A stretch of 64,000 bases of DNA from Stenogyne calaminthoides (taxonomy: Eukaryota > Streptophyta > Magnoliopsida > Lamiales > Lamiaceae): contig JBBCBC010000007.1 of the NCBI GenBank assembly GCA_037126765.1, positions 21,833,667-21,897,666 on the forward strand, given 5' to 3'. The position numbers and the translations under genes are program-made. Positions 44,717-54,373 of this stretch are shown one piece after another. Every line of letters starts with the position of its first letter. The first letter of the stretch is position 1. Below the pieces are notes generated by a model. The model did not search any database. It was not told the DNA's origin and saw nothing but the letters and a program-made list of their open reading frames with translations.

Positions 44717-45022
44717 CTATTGATAATACTTCTTCAGGTAAGTTGCATTCCACGAATATTGGGCCTTGGTCCCATCTGTTTTTTCGAGCTCGTATGCCCC
44801 ATTTGGTAGGACCTTTGATATCTGGAACGGGCCCTCCCAGTTTGGACCGAGGGCACCTTTTGAGTCTCCGAGTATTTTTTTCAGTACTAGGTCTCCGACC
44901 ATGAAACGTCGAAGTCGCACCTTAGAGTTTGTAATATCTCTCCGACCTCTGCTTGTACCTAGTGTTTCTCGTATGTTAGCCTCCAATGTTTTTTCTTTGA
45001 GTAGGTCGAGGTTTTCTTTCAA
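44717..45022 (-). pseudogene. gypsy integrase C-terminal domain and end of pol
   Basis: The last 101 codons of pol are VRLRRFMVGDLVLKKILGDS, then GALGPNWEGPFQISKVLPNG and AYELEKTDGT, ending WNATYLKKYYQ before the stop. This is the usual C-terminal SH3-like DNA-binding part of gypsy integrases. It is out of frame with the core upstream, where a stretch of about 60 bp is shifted. Confidence 0.82.
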
Positions 45023-45032
45023 GGCCTCATCG

Positions 45033-45700
45033 TTATGATCGAAAAGCGACTGGCCGGTTCTCGGGACGAGGTCGACTTCGAACCTGTTGCCTAACCTCGT
45101 TCAATTTTACGAGTAAGGGATTTCGCCTGTTGAATTCGCAGAGGTTTACAGACGACCACAAAGACGTCCAGGGAGCTTCTATAGCCCATTTCCCCTTTCC
45201 CCCCTCGATCTTGGCCTTGAGCATGTGCTTTATGATTTTGTTCACGGCCTCGACCTGACCATTTGATTGGGTGGGGTAGAGAACAACTTTGTGATCTTCC
45301 ACTTTCAAGAAGGCGTCGATCTCGCATCTGGCCGAACCGCTTTCCATTATTCGATATGATGCGCCGAGGTAGCCCAAAACTGCATGTTCGCCATATGAAC
45401 CTGATGACATGATCCTGGTCTATGGTTGCCAATATCTCGGCCTCGGCCCATTTTGTGAAGTAATCCACCGCTACTAGGGCATACTTGACCGATCCTGGGG
45501 CCGTTGAGAGTGGCCCAATGATGTCTATCCCCATTTCGCAAAAAGGCCAAGGATCGAGGATGCTTGTGAGTTCTTCAGTGCGACCTTGATGGAGGGGCAT
45601 AGATCTCGGCATTTGTGGCATTTTGGTGAAGAAGACGATAGCATCGGCCCTTAGGGTTGGCCAAAAATATCCTGCCTTATGGTCTTGTGGGCGGCTGACT
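45033..45700 (-). pseudogene. gypsy integrase core
   Basis: It reads EELTSILDPWPFCEMGIDII (first Asp), APGSVKYALVAVDYFTKWAE, then IISNNGKRF, where the second catalytic Asp is Asn, and in another frame PTQSNGQVEAVNKIIKHMLK with the catalytic Glu. Two frames overlap between 45091 and 45410, showing at least one frameshift. With the Asp-to-Asn change this copy could not integrate on its own. Confidence 0.85.
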
Positions 45701-46089
45701 CCCGGTGTGGTTTCCGCATGCCAGCCGTGTATTTCTCATAAAATGGCTTGGCCTTGTTAAATTTGTGATACATGAAGTAAGGGCATGCGAAACCTCGCTT
45801 ATAACTTCCTGGCGATCATTGTGTATCGTCGGCGTCCGTAATTACTGTTGCACTGGCTTGGACACGATCGGGTGGCAAGAGGCCTCTTATCAAATACTCC
45901 ATGATGGGTGTCATCCATGTCGACATTGGGGTTTCCAATCTTTATTACGGTTACTACTTGGCGGTGGATGGGTGGGAAAGTGTCGGGATGGTGACATCCT
46001 TCATATCTGATGATCGCCGGAGGTCGCCCGGATGAGCTAAAGCATCGGCTCGCGAGTTCCGTTCTCTCGATATCGACTTGACATGGATT

Positions 46090-46892
46090 TGTGTGAACCG
46101 GGCATAGTGTTTTTACGATTTCACGATAGGCGCTATCCTATCATCCGAAAGCCTCGTACTCCCAAAACTGGCGGGCCCGCGAGTGGGAATCGTATGGACT
46201 TGCAATCTCTTGGCGCCCGGGGTTGTTTGCCATTTTTAAGCGTGATGGCGCCTCGTATTGACCTCGTTATTTGTTCTTGGGAAAATCAAAAGTAATGATG
46301 TTACGGAATGAGATACCCTCGGGGCTCATTAACACCGGACCGGCTCCGACTTGTGAAAGGTCGCCGATCCATCTACAAACTACTCCCGCACAAATTTGCC
46401 GAACTCCCCGCCTCGAGAAGGAAGGTGAGCTCAACTATGAAATCGGCGGCACACAGGCCTTGACCGCATGTATGGTGGCGTATGTCGCTCCGTATTGCCC
46501 GACCTCAATGGCCCGTTTGAGGCATCGACTGATGTGTACGGTCGGTGGGACCACATCCTCAATGGCGGGGGAAGTGAGGACCTCGACTTGGTGATCGAAA
46601 AATGCAGTCTCGACTTCCACAACACTCATGACTAATGTGTAGGCGGCTTCTCCTAACGATGGGTAAGCGTTGTTTACGGTCATTCAATGTCTAGTCGACA
46701 AAATAAATGGGTGATGGATCCGCCCCCTGCTCGGACGATCTTTAGGCGCTTAAAGCGGTCTCTGAGGCCGCGAGATACAAGAACAGCTTCTCTCCCGGGA
46801 CAGGTTTGGACAAGATGCTCACGTCTGCCAGGTAGGTTTTGATTTTTTCAAAAGCATCCTGGCTCTCGGGTGTCCATTCGAACTTTACTTTC
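46090..46892 (-). pseudogene. gypsy RNase H and archaeal-like second RNase H
   Basis: Directly after RT (46742-46930) the RNase H tether region reads KIKTYLADVSILSKPVPGEK and LFLYLAASETALSA, as in plant gypsy pol. Further downstream, in broken frames at about 46100-46400, VGAGPVLMSPEGISF and a QYEA motif match the additional archaeal-type RNase H found in Tat elements. Many stops are present. The dual RNase H supports the Tat assignment. Confidence 0.7.
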
Positions 46893-47798
46893 TTACGGAT
46901 CGTGTCGATCATCGACAGATTTGTCCCCATCCGGAGATGAACTCCGCTTAACGCGCGGGCACCCCGTGAGTTTCTGAACCTCTTTCACATTCCGGGGTGC
47001 CCCCATGTCCAGTACGGCCTTAACCTTCCCTGGATTCGCCTTGATCCCCCGCTTACTGACCAGATGTCCCAAGAACTTCCCCGACTCGACTCCGAAATTA
47101 CACTTCTTGGGGTTGAGTCTCATATTGAACTTCCTAAGGGTATCGAAGGTCTGTGCGAGGTGGAACATGTGATCCTCCCTTTTTAAGCTTTTGACGACTA
47201 TATCGTCGACATACACTTCTACCGACTTCCCGATCTGATCGGCAAACATATGATTGACAAGCCTTTGGTAGGTTGCCCCTGCGTTCTTCAGGCCGAACAA
47301 CATTCTCTTCCAGCAATATAGATTTTTCTCGGTTAGAAAGGAGGTGTGTTGTCGATCTGGTTCATGCATGGCTATTTGGAGATAACCCGCGAAAGCATCC
47401 ATGAACGACATCATCTCGTGTCCGGCTGTGTTATCTATTAGGTGATCGATATGCGGCATGGGAAAGAAATCTTTTGGCAAGTCCTCGTTGAGGTCGGTGA
47501 AGTCAATACATAACGGCCAGGTTCCATTGGACTTTTTCACCAATACTGCATTGGCCACCCACTGTGGTTGGTCGGCCTGCATGATCAGGTCGTTATCCAG
47601 CAGCTTCTTCACCTCTTCGGCTAAAGCGACATATTTTTCGGGGCCAAATTTTTGCCTTTTCTGGGCAATCGGCCTCCGGGCCAGGTCAATATGAAGTCGG
47701 TGACACGCGACTTTCGGATCGATACCCACCATGTCTTTGTGTGACCAGGCAAAGACGTCCAAGTTCTTTCTGAGAAAGTCGATGACTTCCCCCTTCAA
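46893..47798 (-). pseudogene. gypsy reverse transcriptase
   Basis: An open stretch of 301 codons contains DVFAWSHKDMVGIDPKVACH, KEVKKLLDNDLIM-like text (EEVKKLLDNDLIMQADQPQW), VLVKKSNGTWPLCIDFTDLN, SFMDAFAGYLQIAMHEPDRQ, FGLKNAGATYQRLVNHMF and the catalytic VEVYVDDIVVKS (YVDD). LNPKKCNFGVESGKFLGHLV follows. These are all conserved gypsy RT blocks with catalytic Asp residues intact. It overlaps the frame of the upstream protease segment by a few bases and loses frame near its end (CPRVKRSSS). Confidence 0.9.
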
Positions 47799-48806
47799 GT
47801 CGTTCGGTATCTTGGAGCAGAGATAATGACTTCCAGATCTGGGCGAGTTGGATCTATCTTGACTTTCTCGAGTTCTTCCCCCGGGATGGCCCTTGGGCCC
47901 CCTTGTCGGGGGTCGTCGATCTCAGCCTCGATTAGGAATTCATCAGGCTCGTACCCTATTCTTGGATCGAGGTCGATGTAGGTTCTTTTTCTGCTTGTTC
48001 TTTTCTCATTTAGTTCCCCATCTTGTTCATTGATATATATTACAGATGTTTGTTTGATAGGTATTGATGCGGAATTGAAAAGAGACGAAGAGTAAATCAT
48101 ACATCCTCTTGCATTGACTTGGTCGCCCTTAACGGTGCCGACCAACCCACTCTTGGTGGGGAATTTTACACAAAAGTAGAAAGTGGAGGACTTGACCTCA
48201 AATTCATGTTCAAAAGGCCTCCCCAAGAAACCATTATAGGAATTGGGAAGGTCAACTACTAGAAAATCTAATGTTCTAGTTGCCCTAACTTCGCTTATTC
48301 AAAGGGTAGAGACCACTCGAAGGCGTCACGGATCATCCCATTGGGCTTTACAAGAAGCGCCACCAAACCCCTTCACGACGCGGGTCGCACGGGGTGATAT
48401 AGGCATCATAATCCCCGAAATGGGTCATCGACGTAAGTCTTCCATTAATCGTAGTTCCCATGATATTGGCCCGGATCACCAGGGGGTCGACATTGAGATA
48501 GACCACTCCGAACTCGATCGTGCTGGATTCTTCCCCCAAGGCGAGGATAGGTAACACCATCTTCCTGGCGTTCTCTATCTCCCTTATTTCACCTTCATCT
48601 TCCCGATCGTCCCAGAGGGAGAGGTGTGTATCACACGATCTCCGCGATTTTCGTGCACGGGCGGATAGTCGCCGCCCCCTGCCCCATTCCCTGGTTGTCA
48701 TTCCGTGGGGCGCTCTCGCTTGGCGGCGACCTCTCGGAACTGGTCGCCGTTTCTTACGAGGTCGCAGCGAACTCATCAAGCGCGCAAATCTTCGTACAAT
48801 CTCCAA
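47795..48806 (-). pseudogene. gypsy protease region and protease-RT linker
   Basis: The segment 48348-48806 carries GEESSTIEFGVVYLNVDPLV, MTHFGDYDAYITPCDPR; the protease DSG/DNG motif itself is not legible. The segment 47795-48226 starts GRPFEHEFEVKSSTFYFCVK and reads FPTKSGLVGTVKGDQVNARG, matching the post-protease block of Tat elements, then an acidic linker (DLDPRIGYEPDEFLIEAEID). A stop or frameshift near 48230-48340 separates the two. Confidence 0.7.
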
Positions 48807-50311
48807 AGCTGGGGCAACATATCTTTACACTCACTTGTATAGTGTCCGGTCTGCTCGTGAAAGTGGCAATACTTGTTGGGGTTCAGTTTGCCTTTATTCT
48901 TTACCGGGCGGGGCGGGAGAAGTAATTCCCGCTCTCGGATCTGGGTGAAGATGTATCTGGGGGTCATGCCGGTCGTCCATCAACTTCACGGAATGCTCTC
49001 TCAAAAGGCTTGAAACTTCAAAGCGAACACATCTTTATTAAGTGGCCTTTTGGAACCTTTCTTGGGCTCATGACCTCGTAGCCTCGGAGATCCAGGATTC
49101 AGGAGCTCTCAGTATGTATGTCGGTCATTGTCCGGCCTCAAAGTCGGCGTAACTAGTCGAATGTAATTCGTCATCTTGTAGCCACGATTTAGTCCCTTCG
49201 AGGAGGAGACAGCCCCTAGCAATTTTGTTTCATCCCCAATGGGGTCTCCTTCCAAGATCATCTTATCGATCCTTTCAATATAGATCGATCGATTTTGTAT
49301 CCCGCCGGGTGTTAAATCAAATTTGCACGGTCGCAGGACGGGCGCCAGGCGATAAAACGCATCAGGGGAAGCGAGCGAAGCCTTTCGAAAAGTGTCCTTG
49401 GAATAACGGGCGGCAAGGAGGTAAACCACTTGTGAGCCTGATCGACTCAGGTCGAGAAAAAGAGCCGACATTTGGTCGATCGTAGCGCCCATAGAGGCAT
49501 GTAAAATTATATTTCGCCCATGGACCCTTGAGTCGATGTTTCCTTTGTGACAGAGCTCGAGTGGGGAGTCCGGGAACCCGAGGAAAGGATCTGCCCCTTT
49601 TCGCCCATTTCCGATTCTCCATCGCTTCCATCGGCTTGTTGGACCGTCAAGATCGATCTTTGCGACCGAAAGGCCGCGACGGTCACATTGTTGCCTTCAT
49701 TGTCTGAGGGTCGCCGCAATGCACGGGTCGATCCCCTGTGTGCTTATTCAGGTGGAGGTTCGTCTGGGCAAGGTCGTGCTCCACCTGATCAGCTCGCCGA
49801 GGCTCAGATTGCGGCTCATCTTCAACAATCCCCAGGGCTTCTGGACCCCGGTGTAAGTCGATCGAATCGTTGTTCGACCGCCATTTCTCCCTGGGAGGCG
49901 GCGATTATTGACAGGCGTGTTTAGCCGGATCATAGGCTAATTGGCCCACCGAATGTCTCTTCCGAGCCCGTGCTTCCTTATTCTTCTTGGGTCCGGCCTC
50001 CTGGGCGACCTTCTTGGCCGGAGGCTGCATGTCTTTGTCGTCAAATGTGAGGCATTTTTTGTTGAGGACATCCATTTACGCGTCCGAGTTCTGCACCATG
50101 TTCCGCGGTCGATTGGTCATCAGGGTTTGGTGGCGGCGCGATGTGAGCCGGTGCGTTGAGAGCTCATAGAGGCCTCGTGCCCATCGCGGGCGTCCAACTC
50201 ACCCGTTAGGATTTCCTTGATTGCTTGCCATCTTTGTTGATCGGAGACAAGATGGGTTTCCCTTCGAACATAATTATTTCTCAAGAATTATTTCCCATAG
50301 ACGACGCCAAT
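48776..50311 (-). pseudogene. gypsy gag remnant and 5' leader
   Basis: The best preserved part is the C-terminal zinc knuckle at 48776-48967: NKYCHFHEQTGHYTSECKDM, a CX2HX4-GHX4C arrangement used by Tat gag. The body towards 50250 is heavily broken; fragments such as YIERIDKMILEGDPIGDETK can be read. Next to the right LTR the minus strand reads TTGGCGTCGTCTATGGGAA, a primer-binding-site-like motif common in plant gypsy elements; I do not assign the tRNA. Confidence 0.6.
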
Positions 50312-50951
50312 TGTTGTACCCGGTTTGATTACCGACGAACAAACAAACAATTTGATAAGACTCCGATCAATATAGTAGCGAAAGCAATAAATAACACATG
50401 ATTTGATTACCTAGTTCATCCGTGAAATAGACTACGTCTGGGGGCACCAAGCCAGGATATTTTACTGTATAATTTCTGCCTAGGATACTAAGATTTCGAC
50501 CCTTTACCATGTACAATACAAGTTACATTTATAGACATAGAACTAGGGTTACAATCTTCGTGGGCTTCCTCTCGTGGGCTAACCTAGGGTTTCAGCTGCC
50601 AGGCTTGGATTTTCTTTCTTATCCCGCAAGTTGCACTCACAGATATACTTGCCCTGGTTATGATCCGAGAAATCCGCCTCACTAACTACCCGAATCTTTT
50701 CCATGTTTATCTTCACCTGACTTCGAGACCTAATCGGTCCCGACTTTCGTGTTCTTCCAAGTCGCTTCGTGACCTCTTTGCTATCCCAAGTCGCTCCCGC
50801 GACCTGCGTAGCTTCCCAAACCTTCAGCGACTTACTGATCCCTCGAAGTCGCCTCAAGTCTTACTCTGTCTGGGCAAAGTCGGACGATAGTCTTACCATA
50901 GGACGGTCCAATACCCGACCTTCCTCAAGTCTGGTTATTCCCCTTACAACA
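50312..50951 (-). repeat. gypsy 5' LTR (640 bp)
   Basis: It is homologous to 39155-39814 and ends CTTACAACA at 50951 before the GTTGT duplication. The minus-strand TATA box is at about 50527-50536. In the divergent stretch (50745-50830) short AAGTCGC/GCGACC motifs repeat. Confidence 0.88.
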
Positions 50952-51300
50952 GTTGTTTTATTGATTAGTATTAGTTTTTTTATTGTTTAGTATTAGTTGT
51001 TTTATTGTTTAGTATTAATATTTTAATCGTTATAAGTATTAGTTGCTTTATTGTTTAGTATTAGTTGTTTTATTTCTTAGTATTAGTATTTCTAGCATAA
51101 TTTAGCTAAATTTCTAGCTTAATTTAGTATATAGCTTGATACTTGTATGTTTAGTATTATTTAACTTAATTTCTAGCTAACACGTGTATATTAATTAGTA
51201 TTATTTAGCTTAATTTAATATTAGCTTAATTTAGCTTATTTAGTATTAGTTGTGTAGTGTCTAGTATTAGTTGTTTAATAATTTAGCATTTTTTTATGAA
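50952..51300. repeat. AT-rich tandem array in the CACTA element
   Basis: Units resembling TTAGTATTAGTTGTTTTATTG repeat about 6-10 times with drift, including shorter TAGCTTAATTTAGTATTA variants. The gypsy element inserted in one unit, so the array continues across to 39141-39154. It was probably an intron or spacer before the transposase. Confidence 0.6.
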
Positions 51301-51605
51301 CAATATATTAATTACGTTGGAGTGGAGGGATCGATGTTGATGAATATTTGTTGGTTATTGCTTGTTGTAGAACATGTGTGTTCCGACTTGATTAATTTTA
51401 ATTGATTAATTCAAAAATGGATGCACGTAGGATCTTAATTAATTGGGGAATACGATAAAATGAAACGAAACTCTGCTGAATTTTTTTGGAAATATTAATT
51501 AATGTATTGATTGGAGAATTAAAATTATTAATTAGGCTTTTGAATATTAATTAATTCATTAATATGAAACAGATTGATATGGATTATTCTACTTGTTTAC
51601 GTTAG

Positions 51606-53085
51606 ATGTATGGTCCAAGATCGATTAATGGCATGATATCTCCCGAATTTTACAATGGACTCGAATCATTTGTAGACTACGCCACTAGTAATCCAAATTG
51701 GATGAATCAAGGAAAGATTAGGTGTTCTTGCAACAAGTTTAGATGTCGGAACAAGATGTGTTATAAACCCGATGACGTGAAAGCACATTTGTATGGAAAT
51801 GGGTTCATGCCCAATTATTAAAATTGGGTTTTGCACGGTGAGGAAAATTGGGGTCAATACAATGATCAATCGTCTGCGTCGACTTCACATGGGCCGGTTG
51901 ACGAGACATCAGGATCTAGCTCGTACCACGACATGATCACGGACTTAACTTTTGGTCCCCACTTAAATGTGGATGATGAGCCCCTAATGAGAAACTCCCC
52001 TAATGAGTATACTGCACAATTTTATGGCATGTTTCGTGCAGCGGATCAGGATTTATTTCCTGGTTGCGAATCGCACTCGCAGTTGTCATTAAGCACCCGA
52101 ATGTTGAACATTAAAACTGAAAACAGACTATCAGAAAGGGGTTATAATCAAATGGTTGAGTTGATTCGTGAGCTTTGTCCGAATAGTCTGGTGCCCAGGA
52201 AATTTTTTTATAGCAAACAACTGATGGGTGAGATGGGTCTTCCGGTGGAGAGGATCTATTGTTGTGCACAGAACTGCATGTTATATTGGGATGCAGGCAG
52301 CGAACTCGAATATTGTAAGTTTTGTGGTCGGCCACAGTTCAAACCCGCTAGTCGTGATGTGAATGGTCGACTGAAAAAGAACCGTCCTTTTAAGGAGATG
52401 TGCTACTTTCCTATCATTTCTCGATTGCAAATATTGTATATATCAAATGCTACTGCGAAGGATATGACATGGCATGCATGCTGCTTTAATGACCACTCCA
52501 GTGTTATGCGTCACCCTACAAACTCGTTGGCTTGGAAACACTTCGACCAGAATTTGCTTCAGAAATTTGGAACGTGAGGTTGGGCCTGATCACTGACGGT
52601 TTTCAACCGTTTGGATAGTCGAGGAAACAATATTCCTCATTGCCAGTGATAGTGACACCGTACAATCTACCGTCATGGATGTGCATGAAGGATCAATTCA
52701 TGTTTCTTACGATTCTGGCGCCTGGTCCAAAAAATTCAAAGGATAAATTGGACGTATATTTACAACCACTGATCCGTGATTTGATATTTTTATGGGAACA
52801 TGGAGTGGTAAGGTATGATGTTGCTACAAAGTAAATTTTTTCGATGCGAGCTACACTAATCTGGACCATCAGTGACTTTCCAGCCTACTCGATGTTGTCT
52901 GGATGGAGCACAGTGCTTCTACCGCTCGTGCTCGACGTCGTTCCGACACTTCCAGTGATTTTTATAATGAACTTCTCAGCTCCAGTGCATATCCTCAATT
53001 TTCCCCACATGATGATAATGATGATGATGATGATGACCTGCCTTATAGATTTAATTTATTGACTGGATATTTTGTTATGTTTTAG
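51606..53085 (+). pseudogene. CACTA transposase (TNP2/TNPD type), internally deleted
   Basis: The start at 51606 gives the transposase-associated N-terminal domain: GLESFVDYATSNPNWMNQGK, then IRCSCNKFRCRNK and DDVKAHLYGNGFMPNY. After one stop (about 51819) the 248-codon stretch 51831-52577 carries PFKEMCYFPIISRLQILYIS and a WHACCFNDHSSVMRHPTNS segment, as in the transposase_21 family. After another break come PSWMCMKDQFMFLTILAPGP, SKDKLDVYLQPLI and, in another frame, MRATLIWTISDFPAYSMLSG. The family normally continues for hundreds of residues; here it jumps to an Asp-rich tail (DDNDDDDDDLPYR) and stops, so most of the C-terminal half is missing. Confidence 0.82.
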
Positions 53086-53204
53086 ATTAATTTCTGAATA
53101 TTCGCCACATGTGTCTGTTATGATTATTAGTTATGAATATTGTTGATTAATCTCTACGATTAGTTTATGAGAATGGTTGAAAATATTTAATAAAAAAAAG
53201 ATCA

Positions 53205-53650
53205 ATATAGGTGTATATATGTACACGTGTTAGTAAATAGTGAAAAATAATATAAAAGTAATAATTTGGCAACTTTATTAAAAATATTTTTAAAAAAATC
53301 ATCAATATGTACACGTGTTAGTAAATAGTGAAAAAGAATATACAATAATTATTTAAAATTTTTATTAAAAATATTTTAATAAAAATGATCAATATAGGTG
53401 TATATATACACGTGTTAGTAAATAGTGAAAAATAATATAAAAGTGATTATTTGGAAATTTTATTGAAAATATTTTAATAAAAATGAGTGTACCTATATTG
53501 TACACGTGTTAGTAAATAGTGAAAAATAATATAAAAATAATCATTTAAATTTTTTGTTGAAAATATTTTAATAAAAATAATTAATATACGTATATATATA
53601 TATATAAATGTACTCATGTTAATAAATAGTGTAAAACAATATAAATTATT
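53205..53650. repeat. Tandem repeat, 88-110-bp unit, 5 copies
   Basis: The motif TACACGTGTTAGTAAATAGTG occurs at about 53222, 53310, 53407 and 53501, with a degenerate copy at 53611, separated by AATATTTTAATAAAAATGATC-like sequence. It lies in the 3' part of the CACTA element, after the transposase. Confidence 0.75.
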
Positions 53651-53794
53651 TATTTCACAATTTTATTATAAACATTTTAATTAAATCAAAGAATATATAA
53701 CAAACAATTAAACTTAAATGATATAAGAAATAAAATAAATAACACATAATATATGATACACATATTTTAAGAAAGACTTCTATAACCAATAGTC

Positions 53795-53990
53795 AGCCTT
53801 GCCCAAACAGTTTGGCGAACACGCAAGGCCTCCACATACAAGGAGGTTGCGTGTTCGACTCCTCATGGGGGTGAAAATTTGCCCAAAATGCACACAGTAC
53901 AAGGGGTTTGCGTGTCCAAGTGGTTCCGCGAGGGCGTGTGGAGCCGGGCGACGTGGGTTCGCATCTGGTCGGCTGCATTTTTTTACAATA
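53795..53990 (+). repeat. Two tRNA-like (SINE-like) segments
   Basis: The first segment contains GCGTGTTCGACTCCTCATGG, close to the B box GGTTCGANTCC. The second contains GTCCAAGTGGTTCCGCGAGG, similar to an A box of Leu/Ser tRNA type, and CGTGGGTTCGCATCTGG, B-box-like, followed by a T-run at about 53978. Neither can be folded into a complete tRNA by eye. It may be a SINE or tRNA-derived fragment captured in the CACTA element. Confidence 0.35.
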
Positions 53991-53995
53991 AATAG

Positions 53996-54373
53996 CAGCT
54001 AACGAGGGCTCAAATCCCTCGGTAAATTGCTCATCAACTGGACGAGGGAAATGGGCCCTCGGAAAATTGAAGCCGGACTTTGGCTAGGGATTTACTTGCC
54101 CTCGTTAAATGTGCCAAGGGTTTTTGCGCCCACATTTGGCGAGGGCCGCAGACCCTCGGAATAACTGACACATGTCAGTCCTCAGGAAAACCCTCGTGAT
54201 TTGCCGAGAGTTTAATTTTCCCTCGTTAAATGGTTCCTGACGAGCATTTTAAAGAGGGATTATTTCCCCGGACCGGATTTCCTATTTCATATGGGTGTTT
54301 CATCTGCTGTTTCATGCATCGAATTAGCAACACGTGTCAATTTTTCAATTCTCTTAAAATCCCTTCTCCCAGT
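53996..54373. repeat. Right subterminal repeats of the CACTA element
   Basis: CGAGGG, CCCTCGG and CCCTCGTTAAATG motifs recur in both orientations from 54004 to 54270, matching the left end. The stretch 54280-54373 has no such motifs. The terminal GTAGTG is not reached before the copia-3 LTR. Confidence 0.7.

Larger units (their letters stand above)
39155..50951 (-). mobile_element. Tat-type Ty3-gypsy retrotransposon (11.8 kb), minus strand, with antisense genes
   Basis: LTRs of 660 bp (39155-39814) and 640 bp (50312-50951) and a perfect 5-bp duplication bound the element. Minus-strand order from right to left is gag, protease, RT, RNase H, a second archaeal-like RNase H, then integrase, which is the gypsy order with the dual RNase H typical of Tat. 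Between integrase and the 3' LTR lies a 4.9-kb region coding on the opposite strand (39815-44372), as in Tat elements with an additional antisense ORF. Here it is present twice. All genes carry stops or frameshifts. Confidence 0.88.
38623..54373 (+). mobile_element. CACTA (En/Spm) transposon carrying a nested gypsy element; 3' terminus missing
   Basis: The left end CACTACAAAAAAACACTG at 38623 is a canonical CACTA terminus. Subterminal repeats with CGAGGG/CCCTCG motifs fill 38640-38990 on the left and 54000-54270 on the right. Between them are the nested gypsy element (39155-50951), a T/A-rich tandem array, a TNP2-type transposase (51606 on) and a further tandem array. No GTAGTG right terminus is found before the copia-3 LTR at 54374; it was probably lost in the deletion that truncated copia-3. 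Confidence 0.82.

Noticed and set aside
48243..48948. Plus-strand frames of 99-142 codons
   Set aside because: They lie opposite the minus-strand gag/protease of the gypsy element and show no domain.
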